From the NCBI GenBank assembly GCA_950106755.1, contig OX467083.1, positions 46,824,555 to 46,888,554 of the forward strand: DNA of 64,000 nucleotides. The letters run 5' to 3'. The position numbers were made by a program, and so were the translations under genes. The notes under the pieces were generated by a model that saw only the letters and a list, made by a program, of their open reading frames with translations, had not been told where the DNA came from and did no database searches. Origin of the DNA: Climacium dendroides. Its lineage: Eukaryota; Streptophyta; Bryopsida; Hypnales; Climaciaceae. Below, one piece after another: positions 24,601 through 35,779 of the stretch (its first letter is position 1; each line of letters starts with the position of its first letter).

Positions 24601-25600
24601 TAGGGCTAGGACCATGGAGATGGGGTTGCAGGGGTGCTTGTAATTCCATGACGTCGACCATTCAACAAATGTGAGGCAAGAGTGGCGATGACGAACGTCT
24701 GGACACCCACCTTAGATCGTGTCATGCTATCACCTGCTCCCTGCAGTTGATATTCCTTGCTCAGGCAATGCATGTCAAATGCAGCCAGACTGGAAAAGCT
24801 CCTACGCGTGAAAAGCAATCAACCAGTGAGATGAGACAGCTAGCGGCGCCTATGCATGCCCTTCATCAATAACAGTTATTGCTAGATATCTAGTAGACTT
24901 TCTGTTCATTGTCACTCGAGTCCAAACCATCGGACGGTCGACGTTCCAGATTAGCTTTGCCACTGCTCCTTTTTCTTACAGGGACGTGTAAATGTATTAC
25001 ACATACAATTAATATTCAAAACCAATGCTTAGAAACGATATTCATAAAAAAACTTCAAAAAAAATTATGCCCGAGCACATTCCTCCACGGTTCCTGGACA
25101 GGCTCATTGGAGATATGTGTATCATGACGTTTCCGTTCCCGACGGTGCAGTGTCGATGAAAAGTTGACGTGGGAGTGGAATGATGAATCTTCTAGTTTGA
25201 ATTACTTCTCTGGACAGTAGACTTCTGCAATCTCACATTCTCTCAGGCAAGGATAAGATACATGACTTGATGCAGCTCCCCTGATTCCCAGCAACAAAGC
25301 ACTTGGGCAATGGAGGAATCAGTACTGTAATAAGGGTGTGTCAGAGGCAAGAATATAAATCAAGGAGTGATCCCATATTCCTGTAGAAGCAAAACTGAAG
25401 GGGTTATAGTTAAGTTAATCGTTTATGGAGTCAATACAAGGCTATCTACACCTCAGTTGAGCTAAACTGCTAAAGGTTACATGGGAGCGAAATCCCCAAC
25501 GATGGCTTGATTTCGTAGTGATATCGGTCTGGGTCCGTCTCTGGCTCTAAGTGTTCTCCAGGTAGTTGTATTCTAACTCGATTCTTTGGCCGTTGAAATC
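18691..25600. other. Lower-repeat island without a confidently identified gene
   Basis: Composition is less AT-rich than the flanks, and the repeat families seen elsewhere are largely absent, so functional sequence is possible. Open frames are all under 150 codons. The longest lies at 21308-21757 and has no recognisable domain. A short coding-like run on the plus strand at about 21424-21510 (NVRKYGNKYFNDKDVV) ends in a stop and could be an exon or a fragment. A TACG repeat sits at 20538-20554 and an LTR/PBS-like signature at 21189-21215. Confidence 0.3.
21189..21215 (-). repeat. Possible LTR edge plus initiator-Met primer-binding site
   Basis: On the minus strand GTACATAACA (possible LTR end) is followed after 3 nt by GGTATCAGAGCT. 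The latter matches 11 of the 12 bases of TGGTATCAGAGC, the primer-binding site complementary to plant initiator tRNA-Met. No second LTR or gag-pol frame was found, so this may be coincidence or a remnant. Confidence 0.25.
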
Positions 25601-25927
25601 AATTCTTTGTGTGCCAAATATGAAATAACATAAAATAAAACCCTTAATAGTCAATGAACTGTGAGTGAGCTCCGTCGCTTTTGTGCCCCCCCTCCTACCT
25701 CTCTGCTTGGGTCGCGTATCCCGGGCCTACGGGAAACCCGCGATTGGCATCAAAATCTGTCATGCGTGAAACAGTGGGCGATATTATTAGCTGCGGCCTC
25801 TGGTATTGTATATTCCTCCGGTACGGACAAGCCTGTAGTGTTGACGTTTTTCACGCCGTGGGTGCGTCTTTAAATCTTTACTCTTCCTGTCTCCGACACT
25901 GCCCGAAAGAATTCGACCTTTCCCGGC

Positions 25928-25974
25928 TTCCCCCCCTCCCCCCGCCCCCTCCCCGCCCGGCCCTGCCCTGCCCC
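25928..25974. other. C-rich tract (G-quadruplex-prone on the minus strand)
   Basis: Runs of three to seven C residues succeed each other with short interruptions on the plus strand. The minus strand therefore has many closely spaced G runs. The tract lies about 175 bp upstream of the start codon of the small secreted-peptide ORF. Confidence 0.6.
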
Positions 25975-26148
25975 TCATCAGTCACGTCTTCCCAAAACTT
26001 GCATAAAGGCCAACCAAGGAACTATTCCTGCTGACAAAGATTCAGCACCCCGATTGCGCAATCCCTTTAACTGAGCTCCGAGTCACGTTGCTTGCTTCGT
26101 GGACACGGAAGGGAAGAAGAATTCCTTTGGAATCATAACTGTGATGAG

Positions 26149-26352
26149 ATGAAGCTAGGAAGCTTCGGTGCAGTTGTGTTGGCACTGTGCTGGCTTGCTC
26201 TGCGTGTGGCTGGTGGGGTAGATACTGTATTTGGCTCCTCCTCCTTTCCTTTCCTCCAGTTCAGCAATCGGATGAGGCCAAGTCCCGAACTTCCAGCAAT
26301 CTTTCGGACAATCGTGGAAGCGAGAAGAAATGACAGAGCCTGGAGGAACTGA
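26149..26352 (+). CDS. Putative small secreted protein (67 residues)
   Basis: The ATG at 26149 opens a 67-codon frame. Its N-terminus, MKLGSFGAVVLALCWLALRV followed by AGG, looks like a classical signal peptide: a Lys, a 15-17 residue hydrophobic core, then small residues suited to signal peptidase. The mature part would be about 44 residues, Phe/Ser/Pro-rich at first and ending in a basic run (EARRNDRAWRN). It has no Cys, so it is not a cysteine-rich peptide. The basic tail recalls processed plant peptide hormones in general, but I recognise no family motif. Upstream DNA is locally GC-rich with a C-rich tract. It could equally be the first exon of a longer secreted protein or a chance frame. 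The ATG was preferred over upstream in-frame non-ATG codons because it starts the signal peptide directly. Confidence 0.4.
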   Translation: MKLGSFGAVVLALCWLALRVAGGVDTVFGSSSFPFLQFSNRMRPSPELPAIFRTIVEARRNDRAWRN

Positions 26353-26399
26353 ACCCCTACTGTACAAGACAAACAAAGCCTGAATTGCACGCTTGAATG

Positions 26400-27087
26400 T
26401 CTCGAACGTCTTGAACGCTTGAATGTAGCCCCAGTAATCTAATTTTTATGTTTCATTTTAGTTTTCTCCAAATTGTTAAAATTGTAATTTTTGTGACACT
26501 TTGAAACCATCATCTTCAGAGCTTGAAATACACCGTTACTTTTGAACTTTTCTATCAAACTTCTCATAGTGTGAGATCATTTTCTATCAAATTTCTCGTA
26601 CTGTGAGCTCAAGGGTTACTCCAATTATATCATGATGTGTATCACTATGATCTCCATTTTTGCTTTTAAAAAATTCATATTATTTTAAGCATATTTGAAA
26701 TTACTATGATTTTTTAACAAAAAAGTTGTTTTTGAAAATTTGCGAAAAATTCATTTTAATGTTTCTAATTATGAAAAAATCTATACCTTAAATGAGGTTG
26801 TTTGTTTTGTTTTGTTTCTTGTAGTGAGATATTTGGAACCGAGCGTTCCTCTGTCACATTCTTGGTGCTGATATAAAACTCTTTGCAAAGAAGGATGCAC
26901 AAATGTTTTGAGGTGTTCTAATTCATGGCAGACAAGATATTGAATTTTGAAGTTTTCATGAATTAAAATATTATAAATAATTACATTTTTTAATAGACAT
27001 GAAAATAAGGTTTAGCCAAATGATATCCCAATAGTTGTGGCAAGAACATAGGGCATACTAGTGAAGCTAAATTTTTTATTTATATTA
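26400..27087. other. AT-rich stretch without recognised features
   Basis: Between 26570 and 26610 the phrase TTTCTATCAAAYTTCTC is repeated once. No gene or transposon terminus was identified. Confidence 0.35.
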
Positions 27088-27168
27088 CTCCCTCCATTTA
27101 GAAATAGTGTATCCATTTTTGATGCAATCACCACTAAGAATGAAAACACTATTTTCAAATGGAGGTAG
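27088..27168. mobile_element. Stowaway-type MITE, 81 bp
   Basis: The left end CTCCCTCCATTTAGAAATAG and inverted right end CTACCTCCATTTGAAAATAG match at 17 of 20 positions. TA flanks both sides (27086-27087 and 27169-27170). CTCCCTCC plus a TA duplication is the Stowaway/mariner signature in plants. Confidence 0.85.
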
Positions 27169-27212
27169 TATCACATGAGCAAAAGATCAAATTTTTGAAA
27201 GGTATGTTTTAA

Positions 27213-28403
27213 CCCCTAAAGATCCATTTTCCCCTCAAAGAACATAATGGATTTCAAGTAGGCTTGTGTAACCTCAATATTTGATGTGATTTTCTTCAAT
27301 TTTTGCAAGATAGAAAAATACATTAAATTTTAGAAAATATAATTTTTATTTCAATCAATGCCCTAAAACAAAAGTTATGCCACAATAAGCCTCAAATAGG
27401 GGAGATTGGGCAACAAAAAATCTGCAAAAATTTAAAATTAAATTTTCAATTTTTTTTCGTAGACTATATTTTTATCCACACTAAAACTTTGATCCATTCT
27501 ATTAGCATTAGTGATATGAAGTTATGAAGCTTTTTTTTTGCAAGCAATCATAGAAACATCTTGAGAAAACAATGTACTAGATTCATTTTTCAACTAAATT
27601 TCTATAATTTAAAAAAAAATTCCATGTGGTTTAGTATGCTTGCTAGAACAACCTTACTAGTGGATTTAGTGGATTTCAATATCATACTAAAGCTATTGGC
27701 GATTTAGTAATTTCTTCAATCTCATACCTATTTCTATTTAATAATTTTTAAAGAATAAAATCATTTATTTTCTTAAACCTTTTTTTACTAAACTTTCAAC
27801 TCAAGCCTTCCATAACATTCAGTAGCTAAAGCAAAGGCTGCCTTTCTTCTCTTCCAAGAATTTCATCCACAAGAAGTGGTGGCGCCAACTACCAAAGCTA
27901 AATTAATTGGAGTCAGCTAAGCCCTCATTAATTGTTTCACTGCTTTTATCTCTTATAGTCTGACATTTTTCGACATCTGGTCATGTAGCTACTGAATGGT
28001 GTGGAATATTCGGCACCATATCATCCAGTGGATGAAATGATGCCGAATATTCGGCACCATTCTGTTAGACAGAAGGCAAACTCCTCTGTCTACTAATGAA
28101 TGTTACGAATATAAAAAAATTTATGTTCAAAATTTGTAGTGCAAAAATTTCAATTAATTAGATTCAAAGTCAAATTATCTAGTAATAGAACGTGCTCAAA
28201 AACTATTTTTTTCACTTTAAATGCAAATATCTTACAATCTACATAATAAAAGTTTACAAAGAAATTTCCACACGCTTTTACTAGTCTACTACAATATCTT
28301 GTGATTAAATATGCAAAATAGAATTACAAAGCTTTTCTCTTTGCAATAGAAATGGTAGTTATGAGTGGTCTTTAATGGAAAAAAGCCTTAGGACTTTAGA
28401 GGT
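27213..28403 (+). mobile_element. CCYCTAAAG-end element with a nested MITE
   Basis: The left end CCCCTAAAGATCC abuts TTAA at 27209-27212. The inverted right end reads CCTCTAAAGTCC (one extra base at the tip) and abuts TTAA at 28404-28407. The interior shares ordered phrases with 34444-35776 and 46548-47125, such as AATTTTTATTTCAATCA and GGGGAGATTGGGCAACAAAA. A 297-bp MITE at 27811-28107 splits it. No coding capacity. Confidence 0.75.
27811..28107. mobile_element. MITE with CATAACATTCAGTAGC ends, copy 2
   Basis: It is a close copy of 14183-14439 with ends CATAACATTCAGTAGC and, inverted, CGTAACATTCATTAG. It contains two copies of the internal palindrome (27996-28019 and 28037-28060), arranged around a short TCATCCA/TGGATGA hairpin. 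It is inserted in the 27213-28403 element. Confidence 0.8.
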
Positions 28404-28421
28404 TTAAAATTTTTAGAATAT

Positions 28422-28442
28422 TATATATATATATATATATAT
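28422..28442. repeat. TA microsatellite
   Basis: About ten TA units directly follow the right end of the 27213-28403 element. Confidence 0.9.
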
Positions 28443-29503
28443 TACAAAACAAATGGAATAGAGTTTCTCTCAAGGGAGTTTACATTTTGATCAATTTTTT
28501 AATCATTTGTGCTATCCACATAATGACATAATAGAGTAGAAAAAGTAGTGCTTTGGGGTCCATTGACCTTATCCTTAAGCTGATAGGTGCTTTTAACCTT
28601 TAAATGGCCAAGAGGGTTTTCCCTTCAAAATCCCTTCCAATTTCCAAAATCCTATTTAAGAAATAAAAATATATTTTTATTAGAATAATTAAAAAATCTA
28701 ACCGCATAGCTTTGTGCACTACTATCAAGTTAGTTTGCCCTCTAATTTTCAAAGACTTTGATCATATAAATTTTGAGATATCTTCATTCAAAGTTTAGTT
28801 TTTGAAAAAAAAAATGCTTTCATTCTTGGATAGAATGATTTTGAGAGTCTAAATTGCAAATGTTCATAAAAGAAAAGTTTGCCATTCCTGATCAAATGTA
28901 GTTATGAATAGCTAAGAACATGCATGCCAATTTTGCAAGAATTGTAGCAATGAAAGATTGTTTTCATAGACTTGTACATTTGGAAACAAAATTTCGTTTG
29001 ATTATGCCCGTTTACCCTATGATCCAACGAGTTAGCCCCTTGCCTACTTGCACCCAAGGAATTCTTTTCTTGGGATGGCATTTAATCTAAAAGGGTTCTC
29101 TCACACAACAATTCATAGTGAGCATTTCTTGGAATGTTTGACTTTTAAAAAACACCCAAGGTAGAAATTTTTTCCGAATAAAAAGAAGCTGCTTTTATGA
29201 AATGATAATGTAGCAAACTACATGTAAAAATATAAAACTCTAAGAAAAATATTTTGGGGGATAGCCCTTAAAATGAGGTAACAACCATAAAATGGTTGAT
29301 TGGGCATTTCAAAGTTAAAAGTCTTTTCATTAAAAAAAATGAGCCCATGAGAAGGCTGTGAGAGGGTTCCCCAAGTTGTAAACAATGATTGAAGAGCTGG
29401 TCTAAATTTCAAATATTAAAAAAATTAGTATTTTTTAAAAATAGTTTGAAAAATTAATTTGGAAAAAAAATTGAAAATTTAATATGATGCATAACATTCA
29501 ATA
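28443..29503. other. AT-rich stretch without recognised features
   Basis: Only short chance open frames were seen, for example a 64-codon minus-strand frame at 29218-29412. Confidence 0.35.
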
Positions 29504-29785
29504 CATTAAAATTGGTAAATAGTGTTGGGTGATAATTAGTGTTGTTCCCTATTTTTTACCTCCAACAATATTTTCTAACTTATGTGTAAATAGTGTTTGT
29601 TATATATTTTGTTCCCATCTAACACTAAATGCACTCTTGTAGAAATGTTGAAATGACTAAATTTTACTATAGAGCTAAAATAGTGTTAAAATGGGTAAAT
29701 AATGTTATAACACTAACCTTGCAAATCACAATTAGTGTTATTATTGACAATTAGTGTAGCCAACACTATTTACCAATTTTAGTAT
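29504..29785. mobile_element. MITE-like inverted-repeat element, about 280 bp
   Basis: The left end TTAAAATTGGTAAATAGTGT and inverted right end CTAAAATTGGTAAATAGTGT are nearly identical. TA dinucleotides flank both sides. The interior is AT-rich and repeats AATTAGTGTT or AATAGTGTT several times. It has the form of a TA-targeting MITE, but the ends are not the Stowaway consensus. Confidence 0.6.
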
Positions 29786-30215
29786 AGCCTTTAGAGAGGT
29801 TGTCTTTCCTTCCTTGGAGGCATCATCCACAAAAAACATCCTCAAGGGGAATTAAAGTAAATTCCAGTATCATGCACCAAGACCGTGGCAGTAAACTTAT
29901 GATTTAAACTTCTTCTTTTTTCCTTCTAAATCTTAGACCAGCCAAACAAATATTCAAATAAACATTAAAATAATTTGCCAAACACCATGAGAATCCTTGA
30001 ATCAAAATCCCAATGTCATTTAACCCTCCGCCATCCAAAAAACAATTTTGGTAGCTCTATGAAGGAATTGAGTAAGAAACATTTGAAGGAGTGAAGGTTG
30101 GAGATGTCATTTTTATATCGAAATTGATTTTTCACCATGAATCTTTAAAGGATATGGGATAATTTTGAAAATGAGTGCTAAACCGCTTATTGTCAAAATG
30201 TCCAAATTATGTTTA

Positions 30216-30566
30216 TGTAGAATTTCAGACCTCATTTAGACATAATAGAATAATTTTTTTCAAAAAACTTTGAACTAAAAAAAGTTGGAAAATCTATTTG
30301 AATTTCTTTTCCAAAAATCCATTTTATATTTCAAGACTCCAATCAAAAGCTATGGACAAAATTTAGAGAGGATATTTTGAGATGTAAAATAAAATGTCCC
30401 TTCCAACCCCTCTTTGAAATCTATTCATAACTATTGATTGGAGGCTTAAAAGATCAAACGAATTTTTGAAGATGAAATTCAAATAAATTTCTCAACCTTT
30501 TTAAGTTCAAGGTTTTTTGAAATTTTTTATTTTACTATGACTAAATGAGGTCTAAAATTTTACTTC
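30216..30566. repeat. Foldback repeat, arms of about 165 bp
   Basis: The left arm opens with GTAGAATTTCAGACCTCATT. The right arm closes with its imperfect reverse complement (AATGAGGTCTAAAATTTTAC). Intermediate anchors mirror as well (CAAAAACTTTGAAC against GTTCAAGGTTTTTTG, and TATGGACAAAATTT against its mirror). The centre is near 30391. It is the same family as 30906-31500. Its right end is cut by the MITE end at 30571. Confidence 0.65.
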
Positions 30567-30570
30567 AAAT

Positions 30571-31723
30571 CATAACATTCAGTAGCAGAGGAAAGAGCTG
30601 CCTTTCCCCTGACAAAATGGTGCCAAATATTCCACACCATTTCATTCGGCAGATGAAATGATGTGGAATATTCGGCACCATCAGTAGCTAACCATCCACG
30701 TGTCGATATTTGTCAGAGTTCTGCTCGGTTGCAGGGTCGCGGCTGCAGACTCGGGGTAATAAAAACTCAAATACTTTCAATTCAAATAGTGTACAAAATA
30801 TAAGTTTTAAACAAAGTGGCTATCTAATCATTGAGGTAATCAATTTCAATATTAGAACTTCCTCATGAAACTTTGTAAGCCATTCATGTTTAGAGACTTT
30901 GAATGAGAAGACAACTCTTTATATACCTATGGGTTATAGTAGGTAGAACAAACAATGAGGGATATGTATTTAGAATTTGTAGTTTCTCCACCACTCATAG
31001 TTTAGTCAAATTAAAGTAGAAATTGTGATTGAAGTAGAATTTCAGACCTCATTTAGGCATAATATAAAAAAAAATTCAAAAAACTTTGAACTAAAAAAAG
31101 TTGGGAAATGAAATTAAGTTTTATCTCCAAAAATCCATTTGGGATTTAGATCCTCCTATCAAAAATTATGGACAAATTTCAAAGAAGGGTTGGAAGGAAT
31201 ATTTTTTTTTAAATTTTCAAACATCCTCTTTGAAATTTGTCCATAACTTTTGACTAGAGGATCATAATCTCAAACAAATTTTTGGAGATGAAATTGATCT
31301 CAATTTACCAACTTTTTATACTTCAATTTTTTTTAAAGTTAATATACTATGCCTAAATGACGTCTAAAATTCTACTTCAATCACAATTCCTACTTTTGAT
31401 TTTAACTATGAGTGGTTGAGAAACTACAAATTCTAATTTATATATCCCACATGGATATTTCTACTTCCTACCACCCCATAGGTATATAAAGAGCTTCTCT
31501 CCACATTTGAAAATTGAAAGTAAGTTATTGTGATGGCCACATGGTAGATTGCATTGATATGCTACTCAATGGATTCTAGCTTAGAATTTTAGACAAATCA
31601 TTTTTCTTTACAAATCATATTGATTTATATGTTCAGTCCTAGAATTAGATGCATGGATGAATTTTGTGGATGACGCCTCCAGAGAGGGAAAGGCAGCCTC
31701 CTTGAACGCTACTGAATGTTACG
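30571..31723. mobile_element. CATAACATTCAGTAGC-end element, copy 3, enlarged by a foldback
   Basis: The left end CATAACATTCAGTAGCAGAG, with GAGCTGCCTTTCCC just inside, is mirrored at the right by CGTAACATTCAGTAGC with GGCTGCCTTTCCC. Short palindromes of the GAATATTC type lie at about 30638-30682. The span is 1,153 bp because it encloses a foldback of about 600 bp. Alternatively the two ends belong to two different truncated copies. Confidence 0.55.
30906..31500. repeat. Large imperfect foldback with mirrored TATA motifs
   Basis: Arms of about 300 bp centre near 31203. The left arm runs from CTTTATATACCTATGG through TTGTGATTGAAGTAGAATTT to CAAAAATTATGGACAAATTT. The right arm returns the same phrases inverted. 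Both outer ends have a perfect TATATAAA (31483-31490, and inverted at 30918-30925) next to CCACCCCATAGG or its relative. A third copy of that end lies at 32345-32375. Confidence 0.65.
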
Positions 31724-31734
31724 ATAGAATTCTA

Positions 31735-32282
31735 AACATCTGGACTCTACTCCAAAATTGACAATTTGGAGAATATCATTATAAAGTGCTATTTGGAAGA
31801 ATATTTTAGAAGTAATATACAAAGGAAAGTTGTAGATTTTGAATTTTAGATTCCATCTATATGGTTAGATTCACCAATGCTATCACCAGTATTTTTCTAT
31901 AAATTTGGAAAGGCTTCAAAGTTTGATTACAAGCAAAATATTATCATTTTTTCAACAAAACTTATTGGAATGGATTCAAATTGAGGTTCTCTTGACATGG
32001 TGATTATTTGAAATTTTTGTGATCTTTACATCCATGACCTTATTTTTGCAAATCTAGTTTTGAACTACAATCAATGCAATTTGACCACTTGACACACTTC
32101 CACATTTGTAATTTTAGAAAAACTTATATTCTAATAACACCAAATCCAACTGTTATATAAGACAAGAACTTGATAAAGTATCACCAAAAATTAGGATGAC
32201 TTTCATCCAAGTAGGAACAAAACAAAAACAAAAACTTCAATCTATTCATTGTCCAAAAAATGAACATTGGAGCACTCCAAGG
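31735..32282 (+). repeat. Damaged copy of the 39573-40132 element
   Basis: The right end AGCACTCCAAGG abuts TTAA at 32283-32286, like the right end of the 39573 copy. The body shares ordered phrases (TAAAGTGCTATTTGGAAGAAT, AAAGTTGTAGATTTT, CTTGATAAAGTATC, GTCCAAAAA). The left end reads TTCTAAACATCTGGA, adjacent to the MITE end at 31723, and has lost its TTAA. Confidence 0.6.
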
Positions 32283-32599
32283 TTAACTATGAGCGGTGAG
32301 CTCCTACTAACTTTAATTTATTTATCCCACATTGTTTACTTTACTACCTACCACCCCATATGTATATAAAGATTTGTCTTCTCATTCCTAAATCACAAAT
32401 CATAAAAGGCATACAAAACATAGTGAGAAAACTAAAGCATTAGTTTCAATGAGAAGAATGCTAATTTCATAAAAAATTTAATCTTAAATATTGATTTTGT
32501 TTCTAACCTAGTTGAATGCATTGTTTTTTAAGTAATCCATTTTGTTATTAAACTTAACTGTAGTTTTGTCCCAGGTACCTAGCCAAGCGAGCTTCAATT

Positions 32600-32716
32600 T
32601 TTCGACAATTTGTGATGTGTGTCCCCATAGCTACTAATGGATGTGGAATATTTCACACCATATCATCCGAGGGATAAAAGGGAAGGCAGTCCTTCTCACT
32701 GCTATTGAATGTTATG
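32600..32716. mobile_element. CATAACATTCAGTAGC-end MITE, fragment (copy 4)
   Basis: The right end (inverted) CATAACATTCAATAGCAG, a degenerate palindrome (GATGTGGAATATTTCACACC at about 32640) and TTTTTCGACA with a TAGCTACT phrase match copies 1 and 2. The left half is missing. Confidence 0.55.
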
Positions 32717-32964
32717 ATGAAGTGACAAAATTCCCAATCATTTCAATAAAATAATATTTTTATTTCAAAAATATTTATAATTTCATCACACTATCCCGTG
32801 CAATTCAAATCTTGTAGTTTGGTGAAGTGTTTTTTGTTTCTTTTTTGTAATTTTTTTCTTTCCATTGTTCCCTATTGTTTTGGGAACTAACAACTTATAG
32901 CAAGGGGCATTCTTCTTGTAATGCTTTCTCATACCAAAGATTTGGCATAAGGTAGTGTGCTCAT

Positions 32965-33535
32965 ACAACGACTTCTTAAGGGCTAGTTGGTCTTATTGTT
33001 GGTTTTCAGATACCTAAAGTATGTTCTCTTTTTTTTACTTAAAAATAAAGAAAAACTGATGTAGAATCTAATACAAATAGTTTCATATTTTTTGGAGCAT
33101 TTATGAATTACTTATGAATTTATAAATAATTCTATAGTAGGCACCTATTGCTAATCAATATGCCTTGCAAAACCCACACACGCACAATTTGAAAAATGCA
33201 TTGCAGCAAGTAGAAAGTAATACAAAAGGTTCCAAAATGCCACCATTACTAAACTTAAACAATCCTAGATTCTTTAGCATTTGTAGGAAGGCAATTGGAC
33301 ATTCAATTTTTCATTTAGAAAAATTGAGTGGACATACTTTGGCTTTGAAATGGACACACACCAGCTCTTATTTCATCCATTGGTGAAGTATGAACCAATA
33401 TTTGACAATTTTTATTATGCTTTAACAATATGGGTAGTCCATTTCATAACCACTTATTGTCCATTTCACAGCTTCTTGTAAGGATTGTTTAAAGGTTTGC
33501 AATAAGAGCCCACTACTATAGTTTCATGAATTTTA
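32965..33535 (+). repeat. Dispersed repeat of about 580 bp, copy 2
   Basis: It is the counterpart of 18110-18690. It keeps the same order of anchors, with a shorter segment after CCTTGCAAAACCCACA. No coding capacity. Confidence 0.65.
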
Positions 33536-33539
33536 GGAG

Positions 33540-34443
33540 GGTGGTTTGAGACTCTATCAATGTGAATCAAAGTCCCCATTATTTAAATAAGCCCTTGCTA
33601 AAAAATTGAATTGTTATGACAAGGGAGTCTTGTGACCATGGCACCACCAAGTAAAAACCTCTGTAAACTACTAGTATGCTAGAAACACCCGTTCCCAACC
33701 AAGGATCCATATCCAACTTGTAGGTTGAAATGTTGAATCTATTTCCAACCAAAGATGGCACAAATTTCCAACCAAAGCTTAGAATGTGATTTTTTCTCCT
33801 TTTCAAGGTTGAGACTAATAAAGTTATGATACATGTTCTAATGTTGTGAGTAAGAAAGTAGGAAGTAGTGAGTGGGAAAGTATAGTCAAACTTCCCTTAC
33901 TGCATGGGAATGGTAGAAAGCAACTATTAGCCATATGCACTCAAAGAAGTTCAAGTGCCAAAAGCCAATTATTTAAACATGCTCACGTTGTACAATAATT
34001 GTGTTTGATTGATTGCTCATCTAAGAAAATTAATGATGTCTGATATAATTAGCTCCATTGATAGTTTGTAGAATAGACTTTATGCACATAAGGAGTATGC
34101 AAATAAAAAACTACAATTAGTTATGCAAGTAGGAAATTTACATTATGAGAGGGTTTAGTGTAGTTCTTGAATTATTAGAATTGGAAGAGTCTCTACATTG
34201 GATATGGATTGAGGCCAACTTTTAGCTTCCAAAACTCATAGTAGTTTGAATTCAAGGAAAAAAAATTCATGAAAAATTAGCAATGCCCGTTATTACTATC
34301 TTTCTATATAGTAAATAATTTACATTGCCTATTATTGCTTCAAACAATGAATGGAATTGCTTAAGTGATCAACTATGAGTGGTTCTACAACATTGCATGT
34401 TTTGAAAATACCCTCCATGAAGGTAAAATTTGGCATAAATAAA
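33540..34443. other. AT-rich stretch without a supported gene
   Basis: The phrase CCCAACCAAGGAYCCAT at about 33694 recurs at about 36925-36950, so part of this is probably repetitive. No gene is seen. Confidence 0.35.
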
Positions 34444-35776
34444 CCCTTGAAGGACCATTTGTCCCCTCAGGGAACAATTTGGGTCTGAATAGGTTCCTAT
34501 TGTCTCAATTTGTAGTGAATGTTTTTGAAACTTTTGAGGATGTGCAGTTTTGCGAGAGCTTGGTGGATATATAATTTTTATTTCAATCAGTGCCTGGGAG
34601 AAAAAGTTACAACAAAATAAGCCAAAAATGGAGGTCAATGGATAGCCCAAAAAAATCAGAAAAAGTCAAACTTTTTTTTTTTAAATTCATAAAAATTTAT
34701 ATTTTTGTCTACATTTGAAGCTTTGATTCATTCAATTTGGACTAGTGATGAGAAAGTTATGGACAATCTTAGTTACCCTACGCTCGGGTCAGATTTGTTA
34801 AAAAATAAATCAAAATATAAATAAATAAGGTATGAAATGAAATTTTCAGAAATTATAACATGGTGTATATGAACATTGTAGAAAATATTAATGAAAATAA
34901 TATGAAATCTGAAAAAATAAATTGTAGAAAATACTATAGTTAAAAGTTGAATAAAGCCACCTCAAAATGTGGAAGCCCTACTTGTGGTCCCACAAAATTT
35001 AGGAAAAGTTGAACTAGTGACAGTGCAGTATAGTTAAGCTATAGTGCCTTGCACTATAGTCCATGAATAATTCAAAATAAAGTCAAACAAAAATTTATAA
35101 ATTGTAAAAGTAGATAATGAAGTGAATATTCAGCCAAAAAGAAAACATTTCGTATGGGGTCTTACAAACCTGACCCCAACGTATGGTATTCAAGCAATCT
35201 AAGCATCTTCTTGAAAAAATAACTTATTGGATTCATTTGTGAATGCAATTTTTATAATTTTCCAAAAAAAATTGTTAGAGAGGATTAGGTTTTTTTTCTA
35301 GAACAATCTCACCATTGGGATTATTGTATTTCAATTCCATCTTAGAGTTATTAACAATTTAGTTTTTCCTTCAATCTTTAACCTACTTTTGTGTAACAAT
35401 TTTTGAATGATTGAAAATTAAGTGTTTTTTTGTTGAATTTTTTTCTTCCAATTCTCAAATCAACTATTCATCATATAAACTTAGAAAATCGAAATCAATA
35501 GTACAAAAAGTTTTAGTTAAAAAGATTCTAAGCCAAAAAATCTAGTCAAACAAGTTGCAAAAAAACTTGTTTTTCTTCACTTTGGATGCAAACACCTCGC
35601 AATCTATGCGGTCAAATATGATGAAATTTTTACCACATGTTCTCAGACAAGTTAAGTACAAGATCCTATGGTTGGATTTTTCATAGAGTGACATTTTTGG
35701 TTTTCTTAGGTGAACACAACAGAAGTGGCAGTTTTGAGTGATTTTTGACAAGAAAACACCCTCCAGGCTTTAGGGG
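34444..35776 (+). mobile_element. CCYCTAAAG-end element, full-length copy (1.33 kb)
   Basis: The left end CCCTTGAAGGACC follows TAAA, and the inverted right end CCCCTAAAGCCTGGAG is followed by TCAA. Both flanks are one step from TTAA. The left half matches 27213-28403 and 46548-47125. The right half matches, inverted, 8849-9560 and 13708-14690. A short minus-strand frame at 35542-35751 is a chance product of the repeat and recurs in other copies. Confidence 0.7.
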
Positions 35777-35779
35777 TCA

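Noticed and set aside
35542..35751. Short minus-strand frame resembling frames at 38550 and 8813
   Set aside because: The similarity comes from the shared DNA repeat and not from coding constraint. Each copy has different stops and no extended frame.
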